Positions 1 through 8,748 of a stretch of DNA of 34,015 nt are shown here, piece after piece. The notes under the pieces are model-generated. The model did no database searches. It saw nothing but the letters and a program-made list of their open reading frames with translations, and was not told where the DNA came from. Made by a program: the position numbers and the translations under genes. The stretch's first letter is position 1, and every line of letters starts with the position of its first letter. Source of the stretch: Candidatus Poseidoniales archaeon (lineage in GTDB: Archaea > Thermoplasmatota > Poseidoniia > Poseidoniales > Poseidoniaceae); contig QQSD01000079.1 of NCBI GenBank assembly GCA_003602485.1, positions 1 to 34,015 of the forward strand, given 5' to 3'.

Positions 1-201
1 CAAACCTGCATTGACAAGGACATGAATTACTACATCTATGACGTCGCTCCCCGTTTAGGTGGAGGAACCAACGTCCACGTCAGCGTGGGTCACCCCTATG
101 GAAATGCAACCTGGCGCAAACCGATGTCAAGTGGTCGAAGAATCGCTATGGAATTGAGAATGGCTGTCGAACAAGACCGCCTGCTCGAAGTACTCACGTG
201 A
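1..201 (+). CDS. purP: FAICAR synthetase PurP, C-terminal fragment
   Basis: The reading frame is open from the window edge and stops at TGA 199-201, giving the last 66 residues of a protein whose start lies outside. The fragment contains GGGTN, then GHPYGN, then PMSSGRRIAMELR and a terminal DRLLEVLT. This matches what I know of the C-terminal domain of archaeal PurP (5-formaminoimidazole-4-carboxamide ribonucleotide synthetase), an ATP-grasp enzyme that uses formate and ATP in purine synthesis. In that family the end reads roughly GTN..GSPY..pMSmGRRIArEI...rLeeV.T. The stop overlaps the stop of the convergent gene by 8 bp. The rest of the enzyme cannot be judged from here. A PurP paralogue rather than PurP itself remains possible. 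Confidence 0.75.
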   Translation, partial: QTCIDKDMNYYIYDVAPRLGGGTNVHVSVGHPYGNATWRKPMSSGRRIAMELRMAVEQDRLLEVLT

Positions 202-2017
202 TTTCAAAGAAGGCTTCTTCGTCAACATCGTACCACGGGTTGATTCCGATATCGCTGCTCTCATAATGAGCAGTTGTTTCAACGAAGTAATATGGAAGGC
301 TTGATTTTTCACCCGAACCGAGGTAGTGGTCTCCACTGTAATTCTCCACGGTGATCACCGCCCATGCATGTCCACCCCATTCATCATCTTCTGTGGCCTT
401 AACCTGCCCGAGCATGAGTGCAGTATCGTAGCCGAGATGCTCGGCCAAACTGATGAACAAGACACTTGCATCTTCACAATCTCCGGCCTCTTCCCATAAC
501 ATTTCGACAGGATACTTCGGGTATTCAGATTGGTTTGCGAGACTATCGTCATCGAACATGTATGGAATATCGCCTACAAAGGCATGGATAAAACGCGCCA
601 CATCGAGTGAACTAAGATATCCCAAATCATTGGCCATCCGCTCAAGTTCTTCTGCAAGGGCCATCACGTTAGAGTCTGTAGGGGTTGCAAAGGCAGCATA
701 TTGTGGAATGATATCCTGATAGGATTCTGCACCCGACCAATCAATGGCATGGTTCATGCCCCGGTACTCGATGTACGTAGAATAATTCAAGGTCCATACC
801 AATGAATGGGATTGCCCATCAAAATCCCACGTGAATTGCCGAACTGTTGATTCCAAGTTATCGAAAGGTATGATTGAAAATTCCAGTAGCCCAGCATCAC
901 CATCGCCTCCATCGTCTCCATCAGCGATGAATGTTTGATTGAAGAATCCGTCTTGGCTGTCGAAGACGACTTGGAATTCACGATGTTCTTCAGATGGATT
1001 CAAGTCAAGTAAATCGTCTGAAAATGGGTCTGAATCATAAGCCATGACCTCAATGAAGTGGTATCGAATCCGTTCGTCTAAATTGATGTGATAGCTGTGA
1101 GTCAATCGCAGGGTTTCATCCACCTGTACCTCTTCGTATGTGTTCAATACCGAAGGAAGACAGCCATAGGATTGGTTGTTGACATTGACACAGAAGTAGA
1201 TTTCTCCTTGCGTGTCAAAGAGATCTACTGTTTCCAATAATGTGAAATTATCAAGTCGCAAATATAGTGCTCCGTCCCGTGCATCGTTCAAGTCCTCGTC
1301 ATCTGAAACACCGTCATTGTCATCATCAAGATCGCTATTATCTCCGATACCATCACCATCTGCATCTGCCCATTCGGTAGCATTGGTAGGAAACAAATCG
1401 ACTGAGTCGCCGTATCCGTCACCATCAAGGTCACTCCATTCGAGGGGATCCAACGGAAACGCATCACTGTTATCTCCCCAACCATCTCCATCACTGTCCA
1501 ACCACTCAGTTGAATCAAGAGGATAGGTATCATTGTCATCCTCAACGCCATCGTTGTCATCGTCGAGATCTTCCGTTGCATCTTGGCAACCGTCTTGATC
1601 ATAATCATTCTGAGGGTTGGATTCCCAATCGAGAAGGCCCTTTGAGCAGGCATCGAGTTCATCGAGGATACGATCCTGATCGTCGTCATCATCTTCCGAT
1701 TCATCAGAGCAACCGTCACTGTCGTGGTCGGTTATGGAACTTGAAGACCATCCTCCGATGCCATTGGGACATGCATCTTCATAGTTTTGGATTCCATCTC
1801 CATCGAGGTCATTTGGATCATCCTTGTCAACATCGATGAGTGCGAAGACCAAGGCTGAACCCAGCAGAAGAAAACTGACGGATAGAACCGCAATGAGAGG
1901 AGCGAAATTTGTTGATGCTTTGGTAGCCCTCTCAAGAGTGAGTACGGCTGTTTCATCATGTGATTTCAGGTCTTCACCACGTTCCATGCCGAAGTTGTAT
2001 AACTCGTCTTCAGACAT
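194..2017 (-). CDS. membrane-anchored Asp-rich (TSP3-like) repeat protein with transglutaminase-like domain
   Basis: This is a 607-residue protein. I chose ATG at 2017 over the GTG four codons upstream because it opens MSEDELYNFG and no ribosome site favours the GTG. A single hydrophobic helix at about residues 40-62 follows an N-terminal cytoplasmic stretch, so the bulk should face outside. Residues about 65-245 are Asp-rich DxDGDGxxD repeats of the thrombospondin type 3 or calcium-binding kind. The C-terminal part carries a transglutaminase-like (papain-fold) triad: Cys514 in GDCEDAS, His550 in GGHAWAV and Glu580 in FVETTA. Such domains act as proteases, peptide N-glycanases or crosslinkers; which one cannot be told from the sequence. 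It lies just downstream of the giant TSP3-type surface protein on the same strand, which suggests a shared envelope role. The 3' end overlaps purP by 8 bp. Confidence 0.8.
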   Translation of the reverse strand: MSEDELYNFGMERGEDLKSHDETAVLTLERATKASTNFAPLIAVLSVSFLLLGSALVFALIDVDKDDPNDLDGDGIQNYEDACPNGIGGWSSSSITDHDSDGCSDESEDDDDDQDRILDELDACSKGLLDWESNPQNDYDQDGCQDATEDLDDDNDGVEDDNDTYPLDSTEWLDSDGDGWGDNSDAFPLDPLEWSDLDGDGYGDSVDLFPTNATEWADADGDGIGDNSDLDDDNDGVSDDEDLNDARDGALYLRLDNFTLLETVDLFDTQGEIYFCVNVNNQSYGCLPSVLNTYEEVQVDETLRLTHSYHINLDERIRYHFIEVMAYDSDPFSDDLLDLNPSEEHREFQVVFDSQDGFFNQTFIADGDDGGDGDAGLLEFSIIPFDNLESTVRQFTWDFDGQSHSLVWTLNYSTYIEYRGMNHAIDWSGAESYQDIIPQYAAFATPTDSNVMALAEELERMANDLGYLSSLDVARFIHAFVGDIPYMFDDDSLANQSEYPKYPVEMLWEEAGDCEDASVLFISLAEHLGYDTALMLGQVKATEDDEWGGHAWAVITVENYSGDHYLGSGEKSSLPYYFVETTAHYESSDIGINPWYDVDEEAFFEIT

Positions 2018-2067
2018 CCCAATCAACACCCAATCTCGAATGAATGGTTTAGGTTTATTCCCTTCAC

Positions 2068-2087
2068 TGAGGGCCCTTCAGCCCTCA
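2068..2087. repeat. perfect 7-bp inverted repeat at the stop codon of the giant surface protein gene
   Basis: TGAGGGC at 2068-2074 pairs perfectly with GCCCTCA at 2081-2087, leaving a six-base loop. The stop codon of the 1361-residue gene (2078-2080) sits in the loop. On the minus strand no T-run follows, so it is not a typical intrinsic terminator. It could be an RNA hairpin separating the two surface-protein genes, or chance within coding sequence. Confidence 0.35.
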
Positions 2088-5000
2088 TAGGGAACCCAAG
2101 CATTAGCTGCTGCATCAAAGTAGGATAAGGCCCCGCTCTCGTCACGAGACCAATGTACGCCGTTTTCCTCCCACTGCTGAGAACCTGAGGCTTCCTCAAT
2201 GGAAGGCAATGACTTCTCTTCAGCCATGTATTGGTCGGTCATTGAATCACCTGCCATTGTCGCATCTGCGAAGGGACTGTTGCTACTTTCAGGCTTTCGA
2301 GTGAAGATATAACCGCCGCCTCCGATAAGTGCGAGCAACAAGACGGTGATGATTGCATACAGCAAACCATTCCCTGATTCTGCCACCTCGGCTTGGGAAC
2401 GAGTTGAATCCTCTGGATATTCATCCCATCGGTCAGCAACGCCGTCTCCATCGGTGTCAACGGATTCATTAGCATCAAATTTGAATGCATCTTCATCGTC
2501 TGATACCCCATCTCCATCGGAATCGAGTTGACTGAGTGCACATCCAACTGGATTGATTAATTCGCCTTCAAGTGTCTTCGGGCATTCGTCAAGGTGATTT
2601 TTGATTCCGTCGTCATCATCGTCTTTTTGCTGCTCGGAACAACCGTCAACATCAACTTGCTGAGTGACAGCTGTATCTGGACAGAGATCTTTGTTGTTGT
2701 TGATGTCATCGTTGTCTTCATCCTTTTGCGAATCTGAACATCCATTTGCATCGGGTTGTTCGCCAGCGGGCGTCACAGGACAGATGTCGTCAGCATCTGA
2801 GATTTGGTCGTTATCAGCATCAAGTTGGTTGGTAGCACAACCGAGAAGGTCGACTTGCAAGTCAGCACCAGTTCCAGGGCAATTGTCAATATCGTTGGTG
2901 ATGCCGTCATCATCAGAGTCTTTCTGAGATGGAGCACAACCTTGTGCATCAGCAACTTCGTTGCTGGGTGTAGCATCACAAACATCGGCAGCGTCGTTGA
3001 CGTTGTCACCGTCTGTATCACGCTCTTCAGCCGCACAACCCACACCGTTAACCGGCAATCCAAGAGTTGTGGTTGGGCAAGCATCACGGTCGTCAGTGAT
3101 GGTGTCACCGTCGGTATCGAGTTGACTCAATGCACATCCCGCCGCATCAACTTGAGAACCAAGTGGTGTGTTAGGGCATGCATCGAAGGCATCCATGACC
3201 ATGTCGTTGTCCTGGTCTTCTTGACTTGAGGAGCAACCGACACTGTCGACTTGTTCACCAGCAGGCGTGTTGGGGCAAGCATCTTCAGCGTCATTGACAC
3301 CATCGAGGTCACCGTCGAGCTGGCTGGCCGAACATCCATTCTCATCGACCATCTGGCCCGCAGGGGTGTTCAAACACAAATCGGGATTGTTGCCGTTTGC
3401 ATTATCCCCGAATCCGTCCATGTCAGCATCGGTCCATTGCGTTGCATCGTTCGGGAATACGTCAGGATTCATTCCTGCTGCATTGTCGCCGTAACCATCT
3501 CCGTCAGTGTCGCTCCATTGTGTGGAATCGTTGGGGAAAGCGTCGGGTGTTGTTCCGAGTTGATTGTCACCGTAGCCGTCACCATCTGCATCACTCCACT
3601 GTGATGCATCGTTTGGAAACGCGTCAGCATTGTTGCCATTGGGGTTGTCACCGTAGCCATCACCGTCAGCATCCGCCCATTGTGTACCGTCTGTAGGGAA
3701 TTCATCAGGGGTTGTACCGTTGGGATTGTCACCGTAGCCATCACCGTCGCCATCCGACCACTGCGTAGGATCGGTTGGGAAGGCATCTCCGTTCGTACCA
3801 GTTGGATTATCCCCGTAGCCATCACCGTCATTATCACTCCATTGCGTAGAATCTGCTGGCCATTCATCGGGATTGTTGCCCGATGCATTGTCGCCATAGC
3901 CGTCACCGTCAGTATCTGACCACTGAGTTGGATCGGTTGGGAAGGCATCGGGTGTTGTACCGCTTGGGTTATCACCATAGCCGTCACCATCTGCATCCCA
4001 CCACTGTGTGCTGTCCGTTGGGAAGGCGTCGGACATGTTACCGCTTGCGTTGTCACCGTAGCCGTCGCCGTCCATGTCGGAATATTGACTTGCATCATAT
4101 GGGAAGGCGTCAACAGCGTCGTTGTAACCATCACCATCACTGTCTTTCTGAGACAGGGCGCATCCATTTTGGTCAACAGTAGCTCCAATGCTCGTATTGG
4201 CGCACAGGTCCAGTTCATTAGCCACACCGTCGCCATCATCATCAATGGAAAGTTGGAAACAATCAGAATCTCCAATCAGCTGTACGCTCACATCAGAATA
4301 CAGGTCGATATGGACGCAATAAGTCCCTGATGAGGCAGGGGTCGTGTAGGAGAAAGTAGGCAGACTCATATTTTGTGCAGTTGCAGTAAATGAGGTCAAT
4401 GAAGACGAGGCGAGATTGGCACCGGTTGCATCGCTCATTCGGTATTGATACTGATAGTCGTCATTCACAACCAAATCGAGGCCTTTGGCTTGAACGTTAT
4501 TGGTGCTCGCTGTAGAACTTGCAGAATAGGAATCAATGACCAAGGCAGGTAGTTGTGGAATAAAGTCAGCAAAATGTAGCCCAGTGATGTTGGTGTTATC
4601 GCTGAGGTTGACAACCGTCCCATTGAGGGATACGAAAGCGAGGAAAAGATGGTCGTTCATTGTGGTTGGACCAGTCCAATTAATTTGGTAATTCATTGAG
4701 GTCATTGTAGGCGTTAGGTACCATGCATCACTGTCGATCATCGATGCGTTAATGGCGAGATTGACATCACCAGAAACAGTGTAATTATCATCCCATGCAT
4801 CGTAATCAAGAACAATCCATTCCACCTGATAGTCGGTTCCAACCGTGAGGTTGGTTAATTCAATATCTCCAGTTGTTGACGAGGTGGTTGCTATTTCGAC
4901 CATTTCAATGTAAAGTCCGTCCACATCACTGTCGAAGGTACTTCCAGTTGCACTTGATAGAGTGGAAGATACCATCAAAACTGATTCAATCATGTTAGCT

Positions 5001-6163
5001 TGAATCGTTATGTTGATGCTGTGGGTGGTGCCCGTAGCGTTGAAGGTGCCAGTCGTTGAGTTCGCCCACGATTCGCTATCATCAAGGAGCATTTGACCGT
5101 AGGAATAATTGTAATTGTATGCCGTATTATTGGTGAGCCCAGAAAAGGAGAGCGTTGCTTGACTGATGTTAGTGATGAACACTTCAACAATCTCAAAGGT
5201 CTGGCCACCGCCTGGGTTATCGGTTGTAATTTCAATATCGTAAGTATTGGTTGCCGAACTCCACCCATAGACATCAATGTAGGTGGTTTGATTCACTAAG
5301 GATGTGTATTGTAGGGATTCAAGATTGGAGGTACTGGTGGAGGAATCAAGGAAGGTACCTGTGGCAGACTCCCAACCAACATCGAGATCACCATTGGTAT
5401 GGGTAAATGAGATATTAGCGTAATAGGTGACTCCTGCGATCATATCAACTTCAAAATAATCTACGTCAGTAGTGGAGTGGATTGAGAGACCCGTACACGA
5501 AATCGGAAGTAACGAAGCACCACTCGCCGTGGAAGTGGCATCATTTGGTTCAAGAATGTCCGAGGTAAGCGTTCCAGCGCCAGTACAGTTGGTGACGGAA
5601 GTTCCTCCGCCACCCCCGCCACCAGTTCCATTGGAAACGGTGAATTTGTGCAGCGATAGACTCCATGTACCGGAACCTGCCCAACGAGCGATTTCGATGT
5701 AAACCATTCCGCCATGTGCACTTGTGGTGTTGGTAGTCAGAGTTTCTGGGTTGTTCTGATATGAATCGTCGAGATAGGAAAGATTGGAGTCGTAAAAGAT
5801 GAGGTCGAAATCATTGGTAACGGTCGTTCCATTTGCGAAAGTGGTCGTAGAGGGGAATGAAAGAGAGGCAGATAGACCCTGGGTAGAGGTAAGTGCCACG
5901 CGCAGGTAGTCTGAATCATCGCCGTAGTCCAGTTCACCATTTCCATTGTAGGTGCTGGAGAAAATGTAGTTCGTGATATTGACCGTTGTATTGTCAGGTA
6001 GGTCGCCTCCTGAATTCAAATCGTTTTGATTGGGACCAACCGCTTGTACGGTAGGTGCAATAGCGCTGAGTAGGGTGCCTAGAATCAACATTGTCGTGAT
6101 GAGGCTGCTTCGTAGAGGTGAAGTTGACACGGTCATTTGCTTGCGCATGGCGTAACCACGCAT
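2078..6163 (-). CDS. giant surface protein with thrombospondin type 3-like repeats and C-terminal membrane anchor
   Basis: This is a 1361-residue exported protein. An N-terminal signal peptide (basic start, then a hydrophobic stretch ending near AVQA) precedes roughly 600 residues rich in Ser/Thr/Asn/Gly with beta-sandwich-like character. Part of this resembles pre-peptidase C-terminal-type modules (about residues 50-320). The second half is Asp-rich: eight exact-length 27-residue DxDGDGYGDN repeats, then about nine repeats of 33-36 residues with the pattern DxDxDGxxDxxDxCPxTPxGxxVDxxGC, which is typical calcium-binding TSP3. A membrane helix at about 1265-1288 and a 73-residue cytoplasmic tail follow. 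The tail ends in a WW-like aromatic motif (HWSRDESG...YFD...WVPYEG). The start is ATG 6163 or ATG 6148 five codons on. A role as an envelope or adhesion protein is inferred. Confidence 0.85.
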   Translation of the reverse strand: MRGYAMRKQMTVSTSPLRSSLITTMLILGTLLSAIAPTVQAVGPNQNDLNSGGDLPDNTTVNITNYIFSSTYNGNGELDYGDDSDYLRVALTSTQGLSASLSFPSTTTFANGTTVTNDFDLIFYDSNLSYLDDSYQNNPETLTTNTTSAHGGMVYIEIARWAGSGTWSLSLHKFTVSNGTGGGGGGGTSVTNCTGAGTLTSDILEPNDATSTASGASLLPISCTGLSIHSTTDVDYFEVDMIAGVTYYANISFTHTNGDLDVGWESATGTFLDSSTSTSNLESLQYTSLVNQTTYIDVYGWSSATNTYDIEITTDNPGGGQTFEIVEVFITNISQATLSFSGLTNNTAYNYNYSYGQMLLDDSESWANSTTGTFNATGTTHSINITIQANMIESVLMVSSTLSSATGSTFDSDVDGLYIEMVEIATTSSTTGDIELTNLTVGTDYQVEWIVLDYDAWDDNYTVSGDVNLAINASMIDSDAWYLTPTMTSMNYQINWTGPTTMNDHLFLAFVSLNGTVVNLSDNTNITGLHFADFIPQLPALVIDSYSASSTASTNNVQAKGLDLVVNDDYQYQYRMSDATGANLASSSLTSFTATAQNMSLPTFSYTTPASSGTYCVHIDLYSDVSVQLIGDSDCFQLSIDDDGDGVANELDLCANTSIGATVDQNGCALSQKDSDGDGYNDAVDAFPYDASQYSDMDGDGYGDNASGNMSDAFPTDSTQWWDADGDGYGDNPSGTTPDAFPTDPTQWSDTDGDGYGDNASGNNPDEWPADSTQWSDNDGDGYGDNPTGTNGDAFPTDPTQWSDGDGDGYGDNPNGTTPDEFPTDGTQWADADGDGYGDNPNGNNADAFPNDASQWSDADGDGYGDNQLGTTPDAFPNDSTQWSDTDGDGYGDNAAGMNPDVFPNDATQWTDADMDGFGDNANGNNPDLCLNTPAGQMVDENGCSASQLDGDLDGVNDAEDACPNTPAGEQVDSVGCSSSQEDQDNDMVMDAFDACPNTPLGSQVDAAGCALSQLDTDGDTITDDRDACPTTTLGLPVNGVGCAAEERDTDGDNVNDAADVCDATPSNEVADAQGCAPSQKDSDDDGITNDIDNCPGTGADLQVDLLGCATNQLDADNDQISDADDICPVTPAGEQPDANGCSDSQKDEDNDDINNNKDLCPDTAVTQQVDVDGCSEQQKDDDDDGIKNHLDECPKTLEGELINPVGCALSQLDSDGDGVSDDEDAFKFDANESVDTDGDGVADRWDEYPEDSTRSQAEVAESGNGLLYAIITVLLLALIGGGGYIFTRKPESSNSPFADATMAGDSMTDQYMAEEKSLPSIEEASGSQQWEENGVHWSRDESGALSYFDAAANAWVPYEG
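3431..4078 (-). repeat. eight tandem copies of an 81-bp coding repeat
   Basis: On the minus strand, reading down from 4078, eight consecutive 81-bp units (27 codons each, no length variation) encode DxDGDGYGDNxxGxxxDxFPxDxTQWx. A ninth, degenerate unit (DADMDGFGDN) starts at 3430 and merges into the Cys-containing TSP3 repeats. Conserved positions are the Asp/Gly/Asn ligands, Phe-Pro and Gln-Trp; the variable positions are mostly the linkers. The array is contiguous and in frame, so it is a protein repeat and not a spacer-type array. Confidence 0.9.
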
Positions 6164-6195
6164 GGAGAGTATATCAGCACTACCACGACAACGGG

Positions 6196-6435
6196 TTAAA
6201 TTGCCGTTGGGGCGACATGCCCGTCGCCTTTGTCGTCAGGTTGGCGAACACGCGACCAAACACCGCCCATCAATTCGTCGTGATGCGCTTGACAATAGTG
6301 GAAGCGCCTGTATGCCTCTCGAAATGAATAGGCCTTCTTGCCAGTAGCAACGAGATAGCCTTCTGGGGAGAGGCGAGAGACAATCGTTCCCTCTTCTCCA
6401 CACCCGGGTAAGTCGCAGACGGGTGTTTCAGCCAT
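6196..6435 (-). CDS. small Cys/His-rich protein, putative zinc-binding
   Basis: This is a 79-residue protein of unknown family. I chose ATG 6435; an in-frame GTG lies two codons upstream, and a GGATGGAG stretch sits 10-15 bases before the ATG. It has two metal-ligand-like clusters: CDLPGC near the N-terminus and HYCQAHH at about residues 46-52. Together they could bind one zinc ion. The C-terminal third is charged and looks unstructured. It ends 32 bp before the giant surface protein gene on the same strand and could be co-transcribed with it. No function can be assigned. Confidence 0.55.
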   Translation of the reverse strand: MAETPVCDLPGCGEEGTIVSRLSPEGYLVATGKKAYSFREAYRRFHYCQAHHDELMGGVWSRVRQPDDKGDGHVAPTAI

Positions 6436-6487
6436 ATTCACAACTCCATCCTATGCTTCATTAAGTCTTGTGCGAACAGACCAAGAT

Positions 6488-6898
6488 TTATTGTTCGTCT
6501 TCCTCGGTAGCATCTGGTTCAATGACAACCAAAGGAACGTTCGCTTCGATGGCTTCACCTTCGCCACAGTGCACCGATATTACCGTGCCGCTGACCGGTG
6601 CTTGAATTTCATTTTGCATTTTCATTGCCTCTAAGATCAGGATGACTTGACCCTCTTCAACCCGGTCGCCTTCCTCAACCTCAACAGTGACAACTTTGCC
6701 AGGTATATTTGCTGAAACTGTGCCAGATTTCTTTTTCTTGCGCCCGCCAGCACGGCGTGGTTTTGCAGAAGGTGCAGCATCAGGCATTTCGATCTCAAAG
6801 GTTTGCCCCTCAACGGTGGCCTTCCAAGAGGTCCCTTCACCCTCAACCTCAACAATATACTCTGTTCCGTTGACGATGACTTTGCGTGTTTCTGTCAT
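6488..6898 (-). CDS. biotin carboxyl carrier protein of acyl-CoA carboxylase
   Basis: This 136-residue protein carries the biotin prosthetic group that shuttles carboxylate between biotin carboxylase and the carboxyltransferase. The C-terminal biotinyl/lipoyl domain (about 58-130) holds the canonical EAMKMQNE with the biotinyl Lys93. It is preceded by a basic Ala/Pro/Lys-rich linker (about 42-58, GGRKKKK) and an N-terminal small beta domain. It is the last gene of a three-gene operon with the carboxyltransferase and a small accessory gene. Its Shine-Dalgarno GGAGGTGA contains the stop codon of the preceding gene. The biotin carboxylase subunit is not in this window. The probable ligase that modifies it is encoded at 27990-29468. 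The complex is most likely propionyl-CoA carboxylase, but acetyl-CoA or dual use is possible. Confidence 0.92.
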   Translation of the reverse strand: MTETRKVIVNGTEYIVEVEGEGTSWKATVEGQTFEIEMPDAAPSAKPRRAGGRKKKKSGTVSANIPGKVVTVEVEEGDRVEEGQVILILEAMKMQNEIQAPVSGTVISVHCGEGEAIEANVPLVVIEPDATEEDEQ

Positions 6899-6902
6899 GA
6901 AT

Positions 6903-6910
6903 TCACCTCC
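6903..6910 (-). promoter_or_regulatory. Shine-Dalgarno site overlapping the upstream stop codon
   Basis: The minus strand reads GGAGGTGA here, five bases before the ATG of the biotin carrier gene. Its last three bases are the TGA stop of the small upstream gene. It is complementary to the usual archaeal 16S 3' end and implies translational coupling. Confidence 0.75.
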
Positions 6911-7088
6911 ATGGTGAGCGTCGAGCCCGTGCGTGCATGAGAGAAGATTCCCCCGACAACATCCTGCGATGGTCTTGAGACCATGCTACGCCAGGTTGAC
7001 GAGCAACTTGTCCTGGGTCATCACCCTGTTGTGTAACGGCCAACACCGCAGCGATGGCGGCCATTCGTAACTCTGCATCTTTTGACAT
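6903..7088 (-). CDS. small accessory subunit of acyl-CoA carboxylase (epsilon-like), putative
   Basis: This short gene encodes 61 residues and lies between the carboxyltransferase and biotin carrier genes with gaps of a few bases. Three ATGs occur in a row (7094, 7091, 7088). The Shine-Dalgarno TGAGGTGA at 7095-7102 abuts the first, so 7088 has the best spacing. The N-terminal half is an Ala-rich helix (KDAELRMAAIAAVLAVTQQ). The C-terminal half is basic with Trp and Arg and ends in RRSPWR. This layout (an Ala-rich helix, then a short Trp/Arg tail) resembles the epsilon subunits of actinobacterial acyl-CoA carboxylases, and other biotin-dependent (de)carboxylases also have small accessory subunits. 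The operon position is the stronger argument; homology is not proven. Confidence 0.6.
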   Translation of the reverse strand: MSKDAELRMAAIAAVLAVTQQGDDPGQVARQPGVAWSQDHRRMLSGESSLMHARARRSPWR

Positions 7089-7099
7089 CATCATTCACC

Positions 7100-8653
7100 T
7101 CATAGCGGGATGTTACCGTGTTTTCGAGCAGGGCGTAATTCTTCTTTATCCATCAGCATTTCCAGGGCTCGAGAGAGACGTTGACGAGTCTGGTTAGGCT
7201 CGATAACATCGTCAAGGTAGCCCAGTGCAGCCGCTTTGTAGGGATTTGCAAAGGTCTCTTTGAAGTCTTCAGTAAGTCGTTCTCGTTCTTGTTCAGGGTT
7301 TCGCGAATGAGCAATGCGACGGCGATGAATAATCTCCACTGCCCCGTCTGCGCCCATGACTGCCAATTCTGCAGAAGGCCAAGCCACGTTGTAGTCACCA
7401 CGGATGTGCTTGCTTGACATCACGTCATATGCGCCTCCGTATGCCTTACGCAAGATAACGGTGAGTTTGGGGACGGTAGCTTCAGCAAATGCATAGAGGA
7501 GTTTCGCCCCGTGGCGAATAATTCCACCCCATTCCTGATTCGTACCGGGTAAGAAACCAGGTACATCCTCAAAGGTAAGAATCGGAATGTTGAATGCGTC
7601 GCAAAACCGGACGAACCGAGCTGCTTTATCACTCGCATCAATGTCAAGACATCCTGCGAGGACTTTCGGCTGGTTTGCAACGACCCCCACCGTATGGCCC
7701 CCGAGATGACCGAAGCCAATCACGATATTTTGAGCCCATTCAGCCTGCACTTCCATGAAGCCACCGTCGTCAAGCACTTCTCGTACAACATCGACAACAT
7801 CGTAGGGTTTTGAGGAATCATCTGGGATGATAGAATCCAAGGCGTCGCACAAACGGTCCTTACTGTCCGATGTTTTCTTCACTGGAGGGCGCTCGAGGTT
7901 GTTTTGAGGCAGTAAATCACACAGGTCTCGAGCCATTTGAATCGCATCTTCATCATCAGATGCGGTGAAATGTGAGACGCCTGATTTTGACCCGTGGGTG
8001 GCTGCACCACCAAGGTCTTCGAAACTCACGACTTCGTTGGTCACGGTCTTGATGACTTCTGGACCAGTGATGAACATGTGAGCCGTTTGGTCTACCATGA
8101 TCACAAAATCAGTGATGGCGGGTGAATACACCGCACCACCTGCACAAGGCCCCATGATGACGGATATTTGTGGAACGACGCCAGAAGCCCGAACGTTACG
8201 GAAGAAAATTTCAGCATAGGAGCCGAGAGACGCCACGCCCTCTTGGATTCGTGCTCCACCTGAATCGTTGAGTCCAATGACAGGACGGCCTGTTTTGAGA
8301 GCCATATCAAGAACCTTGCAGATTTTGAGGCCGTGCATTTCACCTAGAGAACCTCCGTAAACGGTGAAATCCTGTGCGAAGGCAAACACTTCGCGTCCGT
8401 TGATGGTCCCGTGGCCGGTAACTACTCCGTCACCGGGAATCACATTCTTGTCCATATCAAAATCACGGCAGCGGTGTTCTACCAGTGCGTCAATTTCTTG
8501 GAAACTCCCGTCGTCAAGCAACATGTCCAAGCGTTCCCTAGCCGTCATTTTGCCACGATTGTGTTGGGCTTCAACACGTGCTTGTCCGCCTCCTGCCTCA
8601 CTACGAGACTTGCGATTTCGGAGGTCTTTGAGTCGCTCATCAGTGCTTGCCAT
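7100..8653 (-). CDS. pccB: acyl-CoA (propionyl-CoA) carboxylase carboxyltransferase subunit
   Basis: This 517-residue protein is the normal length for a PccB-type carboxyltransferase. It moves carboxylate from carboxybiotin to propionyl-CoA (or acetyl-CoA), yielding methylmalonyl-CoA. Landmarks in order are [16 protein letters not shown], the [17 protein letters not shown] crotonase-type segment, the oxyanion-hole region [16 protein letters not shown], and [13 protein letters not shown] in the N-domain. The C-domain has [31 protein letters not shown] and [13 protein letters not shown]. It is first in the operon with the small accessory gene and the biotin carrier. Substrate specificity cannot be settled by eye. 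The mutase subunit and MeaB encoded nearby at 10729-12088 favour propionyl-CoA. Confidence 0.93.
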   Translation of the reverse strand: MASTDERLKDLRNRKSRSEAGGGQARVEAQHNRGKMTARERLDMLLDDGSFQEIDALVEHRCRDFDMDKNVIPGDGVVTGHGTINGREVFAFAQDFTVYGGSLGEMHGLKICKVLDMALKTGRPVIGLNDSGGARIQEGVASLGSYAEIFFRNVRASGVVPQISVIMGPCAGGAVYSPAITDFVIMVDQTAHMFITGPEVIKTVTNEVVSFEDLGGAATHGSKSGVSHFTASDDEDAIQMARDLCDLLPQNNLERPPVKKTSDSKDRLCDALDSIIPDDSSKPYDVVDVVREVLDDGGFMEVQAEWAQNIVIGFGHLGGHTVGVVANQPKVLAGCLDIDASDKAARFVRFCDAFNIPILTFEDVPGFLPGTNQEWGGIIRHGAKLLYAFAEATVPKLTVILRKAYGGAYDVMSSKHIRGDYNVAWPSAELAVMGADGAVEIIHRRRIAHSRNPEQERERLTEDFKETFANPYKAAALGYLDDVIEPNQTRQRLSRALEMLMDKEELRPARKHGNIPL

Positions 8654-8748
8654 AGGCTTCCCCTATCCTATGGTTACGAAACCCGCCCTTATTCGTTCCT
8701 CTTCTACAGTGGTGAAATCAGCGGTCTTTGGCCGAAGAAATTCAAACC

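Noticed and set aside
2068-2087. Intrinsic terminator at the inverted repeat
   Set aside because: No T-run follows the stem on either strand; kept only as an inverted repeat.
3431-4078. CRISPR-like array
   Set aside because: Units are contiguous, 81 bp, in frame, diverged, and have no unique spacers; this is a protein-coding tandem repeat.
3469-4275. 268-residue Met/Thr-rich ORF over the tandem repeat array
   Set aside because: Alternative frame of the 81-bp repeat; the Asp-rich frame continues into a signal peptide and a membrane anchor.
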